DNA of 64,000 bases from Plotosus lineatus. Taxonomy: Eukaryota > Chordata > Actinopteri > Siluriformes > Plotosidae. The translations under genes and the position numbers were made by a program. This document shows, piece after piece, positions 11,372 through 23,000 of the stretch (position 1 is the stretch's first letter; every line of letters starts with the position of its first letter). The stretch is taken from contig CM045737.1 in the NCBI GenBank assembly GCA_024760905.1, positions 17,591,848 through 17,655,847 on the forward strand. Direction: 5' to 3'. Below the pieces are notes generated by a model, which worked only from the letters and a program-made list of their open reading frames with translations, ran no database searches and was not told the DNA's origin.

Positions 11372-11676
11372 GGCAGTGGTGGTCTGGTGGTATAGGACGC
11401 TGGATCGCTGATCCTAAGGTTGGGGGTTCGAGTCCAACTTTCCACATGGTTGTCACTGTCCCCCCAGTGCAGCTAACTGGGTTATCAAAGGCCAGCTGCG
11501 GTCATTTACCACTGCTGACTTTCATAAAGAGTAGGCTGCAAAGCCGTCAGCGTGTTTCAGTCCCTTGCTAAAGGGTTGTGTCAGGAAGGGCATCCGAGGT
11601 AAAAACCTGAATAAAAGAGAATCATTCGCTATGGCAACCCCTCCCTGATAAAAGGGAAAAAGCCAAAAGGAAATCT
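11372..11676 (+). mobile_element. SINE-1A, inserted in LINE-N2
   Basis: The head is gggcagtggtggtctggtgg with a perfect B box (GGTTCGAGTCC). The body and tail A end ...gggaaaaagccaaaagg. An imperfect target duplication is visible: ttgtttttatgcacc before and ttgtgtttatgcagc after. It interrupts the endonuclease coding region of the LINE. Confidence 0.9.
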
Positions 11677-11721
11677 CATTGTGTTTATGCAGCAAATGAC
11701 AGTTCAGAGTACCTACCCTTC

Positions 11722-12126
11722 TTGGAGTCTTTAGGGAGCATGTTGGAGAACGTTATCTCCGTTATCTTCGTTGTCTTGGGAGACTTCAATGCCCATGTGG
11801 GCAACAGTAGTGTGACCTGGAAGGGTGTGATCGGTAGGTATGGCCTCTCCAGTCTGAACCCGAATGGTGTTTTGTTTTTGGACTTCTGTGCTTGTCACAG
11901 TTTGTCTATCACGAACACCATGTTCAAACATAAGGGTGTCCATAAGTGCACTTGGCACCAAGACACTCTAGATCACAGTTCAATGATCAACTTTGTAATG
12001 ATGTCACCGGACTTGTGGCCGCATGTTCTAGACACTTGGGTGAAGAGGGGAGCTGAGCTGTCAACCGATCAAAACCTGGTGGTGAGCTGGCTTCGATGGC
12101 GGGGGAAGGCCCAAGCGTGTAATTAG
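11722..12126 (+). pseudogene. LINE-N2 AP-endonuclease domain fragment
   Basis: The frame shows FVVLGDFNAHVGNSSV, the conserved G-D-F-N-A-x-x-G motif of APE-type LINE endonucleases. SLSITNTMFKHK and then STDQNLVV follow; the latter stands where the catalytic S-D-H is expected, so the His is changed (D-Q). The domain is incomplete upstream. Confidence 0.8.
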
Positions 12127-12142
12127 AGTCGGCTGGGAATGT

Positions 12143-14215
12143 TTGGCAGAGTTTCTAGTCCGAGAGTCCTTTAACCTCCACCTCCGGCAGAGCTACAATA
12201 ATATCCCGGAGGAGGCGGGTGACATGGAATTCGAATGTGCCATGTTTCGTGCCTCCATTGCTGAGGTGGGTGCTTGTTGTGGCGGTAACCCCCGAATCCG
12301 GTGGTGGACACTTGTGGTGACGGGGGCCGTCCAGCTGAAAAAGGAGGACTTTCAGGTCTTATTGGCCTGTGGGACTCCCAAGGCAGCAAACAAGTACCAA
12401 CAGGCCAAAAGTGTTGCAGCAGAAGCTGTTGCAGATGCAAAATCTCGGGCATGGGAGGAGTTCGGTGAGGGCCTGGAGAGTGATTATCAGTTGGCCTCAA
12501 AAAAGGTTCTGGACCACCATCCGATGCCTCAGGAGGGGGAAGCAGTTCTCCACAAACACTGTTTACAGTGGACGTGCTGAGCTGCTCACCTCGACTGCGG
12601 ATATCGTCGGGAGGTGGAAGGAATACTTTGAGGACCTCCTCAATCCCACCAACATGCCCTCTGTGAGGAGGAAGACCCTGGCGGTTTGGGCTGGGGTCTG
12701 CCCATCACTGGAGCAGAGGTCACTGAAATAATCAAAAAGCTCCTTGGTGGTCGGGCTCTGGTGGTAGATTAGATCCGCCCTGAATATCTCAGGGCTCTGG
12801 ATGCTGTAGGACTGTCTTGGTTGACATGTCTCTGCAACATCACGTGGGTCATCACGGGCCGTACCTCTGGATTGGCAAATCAGGGTGGTAATCTCCCTTT
12901 TTAAAAAGGGGGACAGGAGGATGTGTCCAATTATCAGGGAATCACACTCCTCAGCCTACCCTGGAAAGTCTATGCAGGGGTACTGGAGAGGAGGATCCAA
13001 CCGATAGTTGAACCTCGGATTCAGAAGGAACAATGTGGGTTTTTGTCCTGGCCGTAGCACTCTTGACCAACTCTATACACTCCACAGGATATTGGAGGGG
13101 GCATGGGAGTTTTCCCAATCTGTCAACATGTGTTTTGTGGATTTGGAGAAGGCTTTCAGCCGCGTCCCTCGGGCTATTTCTTGAGGCGTGCTCTGGGAGT
13201 ACGGCGTTCCGGACCCATTGCTATGGGCCATTCGATCGCTGTATCACCGGAGCCAGAGATTGCTCCGTATTGGGAACAACAGGTCAAATTCATTTCTGGT
13301 GAGGGGTGGAGTTCGCCAAGACTGTCCTTTGTCACTGATTCTGTTCATAATTTTTATGGACAGAATTTCTAGGTGTCGCCGAGGCGTTGAGGGGTTCTGG
13401 TTTGGTGGCCATTCGATCTAGTCTCTGTTTTTTGCGAAAGATGTTCTTTTGGCTTCATCAAGCCAAGGCCTTCAGCTCTCAGTGGAGCGATTCACAGCCT
13501 CGTGTGAAGCGGCTGAGAGGAAAATCAGCACCTCCAAGTCCGAGGCCATGGGTATAAGTCAGACAAGGGTGGAATGCACCGTCCCAGGTCGGGAATGAGG
13601 TCCTGCCCCAAATGGAGGAGTTTAGGTATCATGGAGTCTTGTTAACTAGTTAGGGAAGGATGGAGCGGGAGATCGACAGATGGATTGGTGCAGTGTCTGC
13701 CCCTAAAGCAGAGCTTGTACCGGTCTGTCATGGTGAAGATGGAGCTGAGCCACAAGTTGATCTATGTTTTTGTATTTACCAGTCAATCTGTGTTCCAACC
13801 ATCGCCTATGGTCACAAGCTTTGGGTAGTGACCGAAAGAACAAGATCGTGGATAAAAGTGGCTGAAATGAGCTTCCTTTGCCGGGTGGCGGGGGTCTCCC
13901 TTAGAGATAAGGTAAGAAGCTCTACCATCCGGAGAGAGCTTGGAGTAGAACCACTGCTCCTCCTCATTGAGAGGAGCCAGTTGAGGTGGTTCGGGTATCT
14001 GGTCAGAATGCCTCCAGAACGCCTCCCTGGTGTGATATTTCAGGCATGTCCAACTGAGAAGAGACCCGGGGTCGACCTAGAACACGCTGGAGAGACTGTG
14101 TCTCTCGGTGTGTTTGGTCACGCCTCGGTGTCCCCCTGGAAGGGCTGGAGGAAGTGGCTGGGGAGAGGGACGTCTGGACCTCATTGTTTAGGTTTCTGCC
14201 CCCGCAACCTAAAGA
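12143..14215 (+). pseudogene. LINE-N2 reverse transcriptase, broken
   Basis: RT pieces are spread over all three forward frames (12143-12580, 12369-12731, 13033-13421, 13660-14307). FVDLEKAF (about 13136) keeps the first catalytic Asp region. The expected F-x-D-D motif near 13430 reads FFAKDVLLAS, so one catalytic Asp is lost. The C-terminal part from 13790 parallels copy N1. Confidence 0.8.
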
Positions 14216-14238
14216 AGCGGAAGATGATGACGATGATG

Positions 14239-14693
14239 ATGATGACCTTTAAACAGTTGTCACTATACATGATTGATCGATCGAGTACTGTATATAGTTA
14301 CATATAAAGTCATATAATATGCCCATGATTAACTATCCTAATTGCTAAAGGCTAAAAGAAGTAGAATATAATAGACTTGTATTTGGCTCTAGTCCATAAT
14401 TAGTGTCTGTACACAGCGTCACATGGATTAAAGACTATGCATGTCTCTATCTGAATTTAGTTTTCTCTGTAGTCTGAGCTAGCTCCTAGCCTTAATACAT
14501 GGTCCATATTTATCCCTTACAGATCATTTTACCAATCTAGTGATAACTGATATTCTGTGGTCCATGTGCACGAACCTGATAACCCACAAATTCATGAGAA
14601 TGAGAAAATTTTATCTGAATACAATAATCTATGAATTTATACATGGATTTTAGGATTATGATGTCTTCATACATAAGTCTCCCAATAATCAGA
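14239..14693. other. Unassigned AT-rich sequence
   Basis: AT-rich, with no gene, repeat or motif recognised. Confidence 0.5.
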
Positions 14694-15520
14694 CCACCGT
14701 ACTTTCTGGTCCATAAGGTGCACCAGATTATAAGGTGCATTAAGCCAAACAAAAGTCAGATAAGTAAAACTTGATTTAACTCATTCACAGTAACTCTCAT
14801 CATTGTTCAGTTCTAACAATATAAAACAGTAAACTCACTTTTTCAATTCATTCTTCTTCCACAAATCCATCAAATTCTTTATCTTCAGTATCTGAGTTTA
14901 AAGGTTGGTGAGTTCGACATAAATCTCAAATCCCTCCATTATTTTTTATTATTATTATTATATTATTATTTTAGAATATTTTATTATCTATTATTCCCTC
15001 GTACACATGAAGTCGCAGATCAATACAGATGGAGATTAGGTTGAAAAAGTCATCCAGAAAAAGTCTTCTGGGGTCGTAACCTAAATTTCCCTCAGCCACT
15101 CACCCTTAAAGCGACGGTGTCATCACATTAACAAACATGGCGGCACTCATTTGCAGCATAAGTATTGTGTTCATTACAGAACGGAGATCATTACTCTTAA
15201 CGAGCTTTATCAGTGTAACTGTAAATTCAAGAAGGTTAATCCGCAGTCTCAGGAGGAGACTTGTAGCAGTGCTTTTTCCCGGTGATGAACATTAGACTCT
15301 CATTAAGCTAGCTGAGTGTCCTAAGACTCAGAATCATCCGGGTTTGGTTAAGCTTTGTTTAATCCACTAGAATGATGAGAGGCTCTGAATTAATTTGCTT
15401 CACTTGAGTTTTGACGGTATCAGTAAGATGCAGTGGCGTGGCTGCATCCTCACATAAGGCGCACCAGATTATAAGGCGCACCGTCCAAACTAAAATTTTG
15501 AAAGCATGGAGGTTATGAGG
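14694..15520. repeat. Degenerate repeat with direct copies of an ataaggcgcaccagattataaggcgca motif
   Basis: Two near-identical segments at 14713-14745 and 15454-15485 share cataaggYgcaccagattat. They bracket about 710 bp that includes a (TTA)n tract at 14945-14970. The motif resembles the ends of a TIR-type MITE, but here the two copies are direct. Identity and boundaries are uncertain. Confidence 0.45.
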
Positions 15521-17182
15521 TTCACACATAGGGACCACAATATTTGTTGGAAGTACCAACCAATTTATATGTGTTATACAAGTTTCTAGCAACCAGAACA
15601 TTGGATGCTACAGCTAATATACTGATAACGAATTACCACAATTTGAATTATTAAACAATTTGTTTGTGTGGTATGCTCCAGGTTTCCTTTATAAACCTTC
15701 TCACTGTTGTGCTGTTACAAAATTCGACAAAGGGTTAAAAATACTTGTATTTACTTAAAATATCAATACTTAATAGAGATAGACCAACATTTCCAAGTAT
15801 AATGAGTGCCAACAGCACACTACTGTCAGTGGTTTGACCTGTCCACGTTGCTAAATATGGTACATCTTGGGTCCTCCTGCCTTATTTTTGTTTTTCCCTT
15901 GACCTCTGTGGGAACATTATGGACCCCTCTGTACGTCCAAACCTATCAAGACTTCAGGGTCAGTGTTCCCCTCCCATAGTGCTTATCAGAGCCTACAGTC
16001 TGGGTTAATCGGGCCAATATCAATTGACTGGGTGGAGAAGAAAAGCCAGTGTTCCCTTCCAAATGCACATTGTTTCATTCTGCAGTGTTTATTTAGATGT
16101 AGATCAGTGGGCAAAAGTGTTACATCCTGCTTGTGTATGGAGGGTGGGAGTCTTAGTCTGCTGAAAAGGAAACTGGCCCAAGAAGATTGTGGCTAAGGGA
16201 ATGTTTGGGACAAAATACTATACAGTACTGTAGTGTGAGTGACATCACCCCCCCCCTCCCGTGCTGGGCATCCTGGCAGTGATACACCTTCCTCTCCACT
16301 CAACACCTCTATATGCCCGCAGTTCATGTTGAGACTGTAGTAATTAGTATAATTATAGGCAAACCCAAAAACTGCCACGCAATATTATGTCAGCCCGAAT
16401 ATGTGGAGAAAGTGGCACACCCAAGAGTCCCTACCAAGTTAATTTCCTTCCTTAACAAGACATTTTCGTTTAGTGTTCGTCAAAAGATCTCATTTGGATT
16501 AAATGAGAACGTGCTTGCAGCTGAGAGAAAAAAGCTGAGTTGGAGGATGGGTGGAACGTTTTGTGTGGAGAGAAATTTTTCAGTGTTAGGACTGGTAGCC
16601 ATTATTAAGTGAGCAGGATAGGGAGTATAATGTGTATTATAGTCGATCCTTTAATGAGTAATGTATTTATTTAAAAATTATATTTTAAAGCACATAATGG
16701 GTGAATGGAATAAAGCTCACCCACTCATTTGAAAAACTGCATAGTTCTGTTAGAGTCGCTGGGTGGCTGGAGCTTATCTTATCCTACAGTGGGTAAAGAT
16801 GAGGTACAACCTGAACATCTTGCTAAACCATTGCAGGACCAATGCATACATACACACCAATGCAACCATTAACACTTGGATGGAAACATTTCTTACCAGA
16901 CATGAAAATATCACTGTCACCACCATCATCACTATCATCATGAAACCATTGGTATTAGCATTTTGCCCATCTTCGGGCTAAAATGTGTACCAAATATATC
17001 ATTAAGTTCATTTTGATTTCTACCTTGAATGTTCACTGGCAGAAACTGGGCCATTTAAACCTATTTTGGGCTCTTCCTCAAAGGGACAAGAAAATGAAAT
17101 GTCTTGGTGTGGTATAACATTTAAATTAATTTCTTCATACAGTAAGCCATAGGGTGCTGCATTTCAGAGGTAAACTATATTT
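15521..17182. other. Unassigned, no gene recognised
   Basis: Ordinary sequence. The frames at 15963-16196 and 16313-16612 lack domains and splice support. A C tract is at 16249-16259. Confidence 0.5.
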
Positions 17183-17474
17183 AACATCCATCCATCTGCC
17201 GTACCACATAATCCTACTAGGGTCACAAGGGAAGCAAGAGCCTATCTCTGACAACTCTAAGCAACGGCAGGGTACACCCTGAACAATCTACCAGCCCATT
17301 GCAGTGCCAAGACACTCGCAGCCATTCACTCACACCTGTGGGAAATTTGGAACTATTATTTTCATTTACATGTTGAACTAGGAGCATAGGAAGAACATGT
17401 AAACTCCACGCAGAAAGACTCATGCCAAGCCTGGGACTTGAACCCAGGACCTTTTTGCTGTGGTGCACATGTCA
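17183..17474 (-). mobile_element. SINE-2, minus strand
   Basis: The strings ccatccatctgccgtaccac, gggtacaccctgaacaatct, catgtaaactccacgcagaa and cttgaacccaggacctttttgctgtgg are in the typical SINE-2 order. On the minus strand the head carries a B-box-like gggttcaagtcc. Confidence 0.8.
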
Positions 17475-18240
17475 TGCAAGGGCGTAGGCTGGGGGGAGGG
17501 GGTGCACAGAGTGCACGTGCACCCCCCCTGCAGCAGGAGTTGAGTTCCTGGGCAAGAAATTTTGTGTAATCACAATCTTATAAATAAACTGAATGACTGT
17601 TACTGAAGAGAAAGTCGGAGATAAATTCAGTGTGCAGTAAACTGGAAACCGGAAGTTAACGTGTAACGGGCACTGCACATGTGCAAGCCCGAGCTGACCA
17701 ATTTAAAATCAACGACAAGTACCTACTTTCACCTACCTCACATATTATCAGTAAGCAATAATAGCTGAACACTGTCAATCAAACAAAGTGTGAGTGTGAG
17801 AATAAAGCACAGTTTGTTAGTCCCGCCTCCGGTTCCTGCACATGTGTTAGAACACAAACATTGACGCACAGAGAATGAATAGCTAAAATAATCATCAGCC
17901 ATCCAGCCTGGATCTGCAGCCTAATGCTCAGTACTTTTATAAAATTAATAGTATGTTTTTGTGCTGTAAATATGTATTAATATTTGTTTGTGCCTTGGAA
18001 TAGATAAATAACTTAAGCTCAATTTGTAAATGTATTTAGCACATGCACTTGCAGATGTAGTTTGAAATATATTTGAGAATGTTTTTGGTTGAACTATAAT
18101 ATTTGATTCGTCTTCTGAGAGTAATAGATGAATCGTCTTCTGCTGAAAAACTGTGCGTGTTGTTGGCGTGAGATTCCATGTTGTTTATATCATATAATAT
18201 GCTGTGATATGCTTGCATTATATTTCATGTGGTACTTTGT
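17475..18240. repeat. Old repeat sharing a core with 53040-53240
   Basis: About 150 bp from 17560 to 17700 match, in reverse complement, the sequence at 53060-53240 (shared strings gtaacagtcatt.agtttatttataagattgtga and cacgttaacttccggttt, broken by mismatches). This shows both are copies of one interspersed element. The rest of the interval is unassigned. Confidence 0.55.
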
Positions 18241-18426
18241 ACCAACCCAGTGACGTCACGGTAACTTTGTGTAGGCGGGCACTTAGCAATGGCAGCTTTC
18301 GGGTCGATAACTTATACGACAAGCACATAAAACAAAACCAGTGTGTGTGCAATGGTTTATTTATGATATAAAATTTAAGCCACAATTGCTTCGATAAACT
18401 ATATATATATATAAAATGATATATAT

Positions 18427-18613
18427 AACTGAACTGGGAAGAAGGAGGGGCACGTTCAGTCTGTCGTTTGTAAACAATGGACGCAGCGTCGTTACGTCAT
18501 TGCATCATTACATCAGCATACTTCGTAGGTAACGTCTAAACTCAAAATTTGACCTTTTTTTGGAAAAAAGAAAAAAAACGTAAAACGGATGAATGTAAGT
18601 CGGGGAGAATCTG
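18427..18613 (-). mobile_element. Tigger-like element, terminal fragment T6
   Basis: It matches the right end of T1: gaactgggaagaaggagggg, gtttgtaaacaatggacgca, then aaaacggatgaatgtaagtc and the terminus ggggagaatctg followed by TA. Only the terminal 190 bp are present. Confidence 0.85.
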
Positions 18614-19194
18614 TAATCAAATAGGATGCCTGCATTCACCAAAATATTGCTTATCTCACTTTAAGAAAAAACGGATCAGTGTAAATAAACAAAAAACTTC
18701 ACAATCACCATCATACTTTTTTGTATTTTTCAGGCTGATGACACAAATTAATGCATAAAAAAGAAACAAAAGATAAAGGAAGTTTATTATAAGAATATAC
18801 TTTATTATGCATTTCATGCAAAAGGCCACACGCCCCTTTAATGTCATAAAGCAACCAACAAAATTCCAAAAAACAAATGTCTCAGGAGGAAGGAACAAAA
18901 TTAATTAAAAAAATTATATATATTATAAAGTGATGCCATTTCATAAAAAGGCATGTGATTTAAATCAGAATTAACCAATCCCATTCATGCTTGTGTTAAA
19001 AAGTAATTTGCATACTCCTGCCATTATAAATGTTATTCCAACTGACCACAAATAAAAAAAAAATCTCTGGTTTCCTTCCACAGTTTGGACAACTGGCTGT
19101 TCCAAATTGCATCAATGTATGGTTGTGATGTTGCTGGTTGCATGTCTGTCAGCTGCCCTGTAATGCCCTGTAATGGACTGGTGAGCCGTTCATT
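18614..19194. other. Unassigned AT-rich sequence
   Basis: No gene was recognised. A weak SINE-2-like stretch in the plus orientation may be present at 19120-19195 (ctgccctgtaatg, aatggactggtgagccg). Confidence 0.45.
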
Positions 19195-19866
19195 TACCAA
19201 ATTGCTTAATCCTAATGTCGGGCAGTGGTGGTCTAGTGGTATAGGGCGCTGGATCGCTGATCCAAAGGTTGGGGTTTCGAGTCCCACTCTCCACAATGTT
19301 GTCACTGCCCCCCCACACAGTGCAGCTAACTGGGTTATCAAAGGCCAGCCATGTCTCTCACTGTCTATGGTGTGAGGCATGTAAAAGAATCATTGCTGAC
19401 TTTCGACAAGAGCAGGCTGTAAAGCCGTCAGCGTGTTTCCACTCTGCGATGGCCTGGCGAGCTGTTCAGGGTGTACTCTGATCTCACCCGAAGTTGGCTG
19501 GGATGGGCGCCAGCCTCCCCGTGATCCTAATAAGGATTAAGCGGTTACAGAAAATACTGTTAGGGTCATGAGGAGGCTGGAACATATCTCAAACAACACT
19601 GGCCAAGGTTTGGTAAAACACCTTGAACATCTTGTAAAGCCATTGTAGGGAACACACACACACACACACATACATACACACATAGCCATTCACACTCAGG
19701 CCTAGGGACAATTTGGAAGCGCGAGTGAGCCTAATGTGCATGTCTTTGGACTTTGGGAGGAAATCAATGCAAGCATGGGGAGAATCCACCAAAATTCTTT
19801 TGTCGAGACTGGAACTTGAACTCAGGATGTTCTTGGACATGCTGACCACCACTATGCCACTTGTGC
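19195..19866 (-). mobile_element. SINE-2, minus strand, hosting a SINE-1B insert
   Basis: The left part ends in aaattgcttaatcctaatg, and the right part resumes at tagggtcatgaggaggctgg and runs to ccaccactatgccacttgtg. Together they form the SINE-2 junction cttaatcctaat/tagggtc. A (CA)n tract is at 19652-19682. Confidence 0.75.
19220..19562 (+). mobile_element. SINE-1B, inserted in SINE-2
   Basis: The head gggcagtggtggtctagtgg has a B-box-like tttcgagtccc. The body is followed by tail B (cgatggcctggcgagctgtt, ggctgggatgggcgccagcc, ggattaagcggttacagaaa). This is the second of three SINE-1B copies and also lies inside a SINE-2. Confidence 0.88.
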
Positions 19867-20059
19867 TTCCCTCAAATCAAACCATGCAACAAAATACAAC
19901 AAGCCTTTACTTGAGACATTTTGCGCACTTACACACACCCATACAGGAGCTCCCCGACTTACGTTCATCCGTTTTACGTCTTTTGATTTTACGTTTTCCC
20001 CCCAAAAGTTACATTTTTTTTTTCAAAATACATTTTTTAAAATATTAATATTCATTAGG

Positions 20060-23000
20060 GGCAGTGGGCAGATGCTTCGCATCTGCACGGGAAAATGAAC
20101 AACCCCGCCCTCCATGAGTTTCCTGCTGCCTTGCAGGTCGGCCTTGGCTGGTCAAAGGCTATGGGAGTAAACCCAGATAGAAAATCCGGTAAGGAGGCCC
20201 GAAGGCAGTTGGCCGAGCTCTGTGACGCCCTCTGACACCTCCTGCAGCCGCGCTGGCACCGGCTGTACTGGCTTGCCTTTCCGCCGGACTCTGACAGCAA
20301 CGCCGAGAGGGGGATCCTGGCACTGGGCACTCCAGGATCTCCATACCACTTGCCCAGGCCTGCACCTGGAGAGGTCACTCCAGCTTCGCTGTCTCAGCAT
20401 AGACATCAACACGGGGAGCAGCAGACACCAGTGATAAGCCCAGGCTCGTTTGGTGTAGAGCCGGGCGCTAGGGGTTGCTCTCGACGGTGGGAGGAGTCCT
20501 CTGACTCCATTGGGAAGTTACCGCCCGCCTCAACCCGGGCAACCCCGGGCAAAAAGGTCCTACCCGGGCACAACTTGCTTGCTTCATCGGGTGTGTGAAG
20601 CTTAGATCAAAATCGACAGGCTTGTTGTAAAATTGAGCACCAGGCAAACACAGAAAGAAAAAGACAAAGCAACCGCCAGCCCTGCGGCTGGCAACCTGGA
20701 ACGTCAGAACGATGTGTCCCGGCCTCACTGACGACCTCCAGCAAGTCGACGACACAAGGAAAACCGCCATCATTAGCCGTGAGCTGGCCAAGCGGAACAT
20801 CGACATCGCCGCCCTACAGGAGACACGCCTTGCTTCAAGTGGCAGTCTCAAGGAGAAGGACTACACGTTCTTCTGGCAAGGTCTGGAGGCAGACGAGCGA
20901 CGACTCTATGGGGTTGGTTTCGCAGTTCGCAACTCCCTGCTGTCGTCAATTGAACCTCCTTCTCAGGGAACCGAGCGCATCCTCTCACTCCGACTCACCA
21001 CCTCCTCGGGACTTACACACATTTTCTGCGCCACGCCCCAACACTCGGCTCCACAACTGAGGCAAAAGATGCATTCTACGAGGAGCTTGAGGCAAGGATC
21101 AGAGAGATACCAGTGAAGGAAAACCTGTTCCTGCTCGGAGACTTCAATGCCCGGGTGGGAGCAGACTGCACCGCCTGGCCACGCTGCATTGGACACTTTG
21201 GCATTGGCAAGCTCAACGAGAATGGACAACGGCTACTTGAGCTCTGCTCCTTCCATGACCTCGCCATTACCAACACCTTCTATGCCACCAAGCCCCACCA
21301 CAGAGTTTCATGGAGACATCCCAGGTCGAGGCACTGGCACCAGCTGGACTTCGTCATCACCAGGAGACCCATGCTGAACCACGTGCTCTGCACACGTAGT
21401 TACCATAGTGCAGACTGCGACACTGACCATTCCCTGGTCGGAAGCATGGTGCGTCTACGACCCAAACAGATCCACCGCTCCAAACATAAGGGCCAGCCCG
21501 CGCATCGACACTGCCAGAACTTCAAAGCCCGAGCTGCGCAAATGCTTTGCTGAGGCCATCGACAACGCCCTGGAAGACTGCCCCACAGACAACGCCACAG
21601 CACGCTGGGACTTCATCCGCGATGCCGTATACCAGGCCGCCTCAGACACCTTCGGGAAGAGAGTCAGGAAAAACGAGGACTGGTTCGAGGCTGGGATTGA
21701 AGATATGGAGCCTGCCATAGCCGCCAAGGGTGTTGCGCTCCTTGAGTACAAGAGGAAGCCATGCGAGAAATCACTGGCCACCTACAGAGAAGCCCGCAAC
21801 AATGCCAAGAGGGTGCCCGCAGAGTGCGCCAACGACTACTGGCTGAAGCTTTGCAGCGATATTCAGACCTCTGCGGACTGTGGAAACACCCGTGCCATGT
21901 ATGAGGGGATGAAAAAGCTTCGGACCAAGTGCCACCAAGATCGCACCCCTCAAATCCACCTCCGGCGACATCATCAAGGACCGTGGGGAGCAGATGGAGA
22001 GATGGGCCGAGCACTATTCAGAGCTATACTCCAGAGAGAATGTTGTCACTGACACAGCCATGGAGAACACCATCCCACTGCCCACCATGGAAGAACTCGA
22101 CTCGCCACCTACCATCGAAGAGCTCAGCAAGGCCATTAACTCGCTGTCTAGCGGAAGGCACCAGGCAGCGACGGAATCCCTCCAGAGGTGATGAAGGCTG
22201 CAAAGAGAGCTCCCTCCTTGGGCATCTCCATGAGCTTTTGCTTCAGTGCTGGGAAGAAGGAACGATACCCCAAGATATGCGAGATGCGAAGATCATCACG
22301 CTCTACAAGAACAAGGGCGACCGCAGCGATTGCAACAACTATCGTGGGATCTCTCTTCTCAGCATTGTAGGGAAAGCCTTTGCAAGGGTAGTCCTCAACC
22401 GCCTGCAAGTACTTGCAGACCGTGTGTATCCCGAGTCGCAGTGCGGGTTCCGATCAACCATTGACATGGTGTTCTCCCTTCGGCAGCTGCAGGAAAAGTG
22501 CCGTGAGCAGCGACGTCCTTTGTTCCTCGCCTTCATCGATCTGACCAAGGCATTCGACTTGGTCAGTCGGTCTGGCCTCTTCACCCTCCTCCAGAAGATT
22601 GGATGTCCCACCAAGCTCCTGAAGATAGTCGAGTCATTCCACGACAACACGTCTGGCACAGTTCAGTATAACGGAACATCATCAGACCCCTTTCCAATCA
22701 AGAGCGGCGTGAAACAAGGGTGTGTCCTGGCCCCGACACTTTTCGGCATATTTTTCTCTTTGCTCCTGCGCTACGCATTCAGCGAGTCCGAAGATGGCAT
22801 CTTCCTCCACACACGGAGTGATGGGAACCTCTTTAATCTCGCCCGCCTCAGGGCAAAGACCAAGGTGCGCAAGGTCCTCATCCGGGATATGCTCTTTGCT
22901 GACGACGCTGCCCTCACTGCTCACTCTGAAGCCGCCCTTCAGCGACTCATCAATCACTTCGCGGAGGCATGCACAGAGTTTGGACTCACTATCAGCCTCA

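Larger units (their letters stand above)
9970..14238 (+). mobile_element. LINE-N, nearly full-length but heavily decayed copy N2
   Basis: A 5' leader (gtgcaggggttgcgtgacc, gtagggtcacccaag, then a GC-rich stretch 10155-10300) precedes the start of an AP-endonuclease domain (LGTWNVTSLAGKEPELL at about 10400). The endonuclease resumes after the inserts (LGDFNAHVG at about 11778). RT remnants follow (FVDLEKAF, VRGGVRQDCPLSL, HKLWVVTERTRSW, RWFGYLVRMPP), and the element ends in a (GATGAC)-rich tail at 14223-14243. A Tigger-type MITE and a SINE-1A split the element. Many frameshifts and stops show it is dead. Confidence 0.88.

Noticed and set aside
16313..16612. 99-codon plus-strand frame as a coding exon
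   Set aside because: No domain, no codon-bias evidence and no matching splice sites; it is expected by chance in this amount of sequence.
21771..22014. Minus-strand frames within LINE-C
   Set aside because: They are shadows of the plus-strand LINE polyprotein, which has clear endonuclease and reverse transcriptase motifs.
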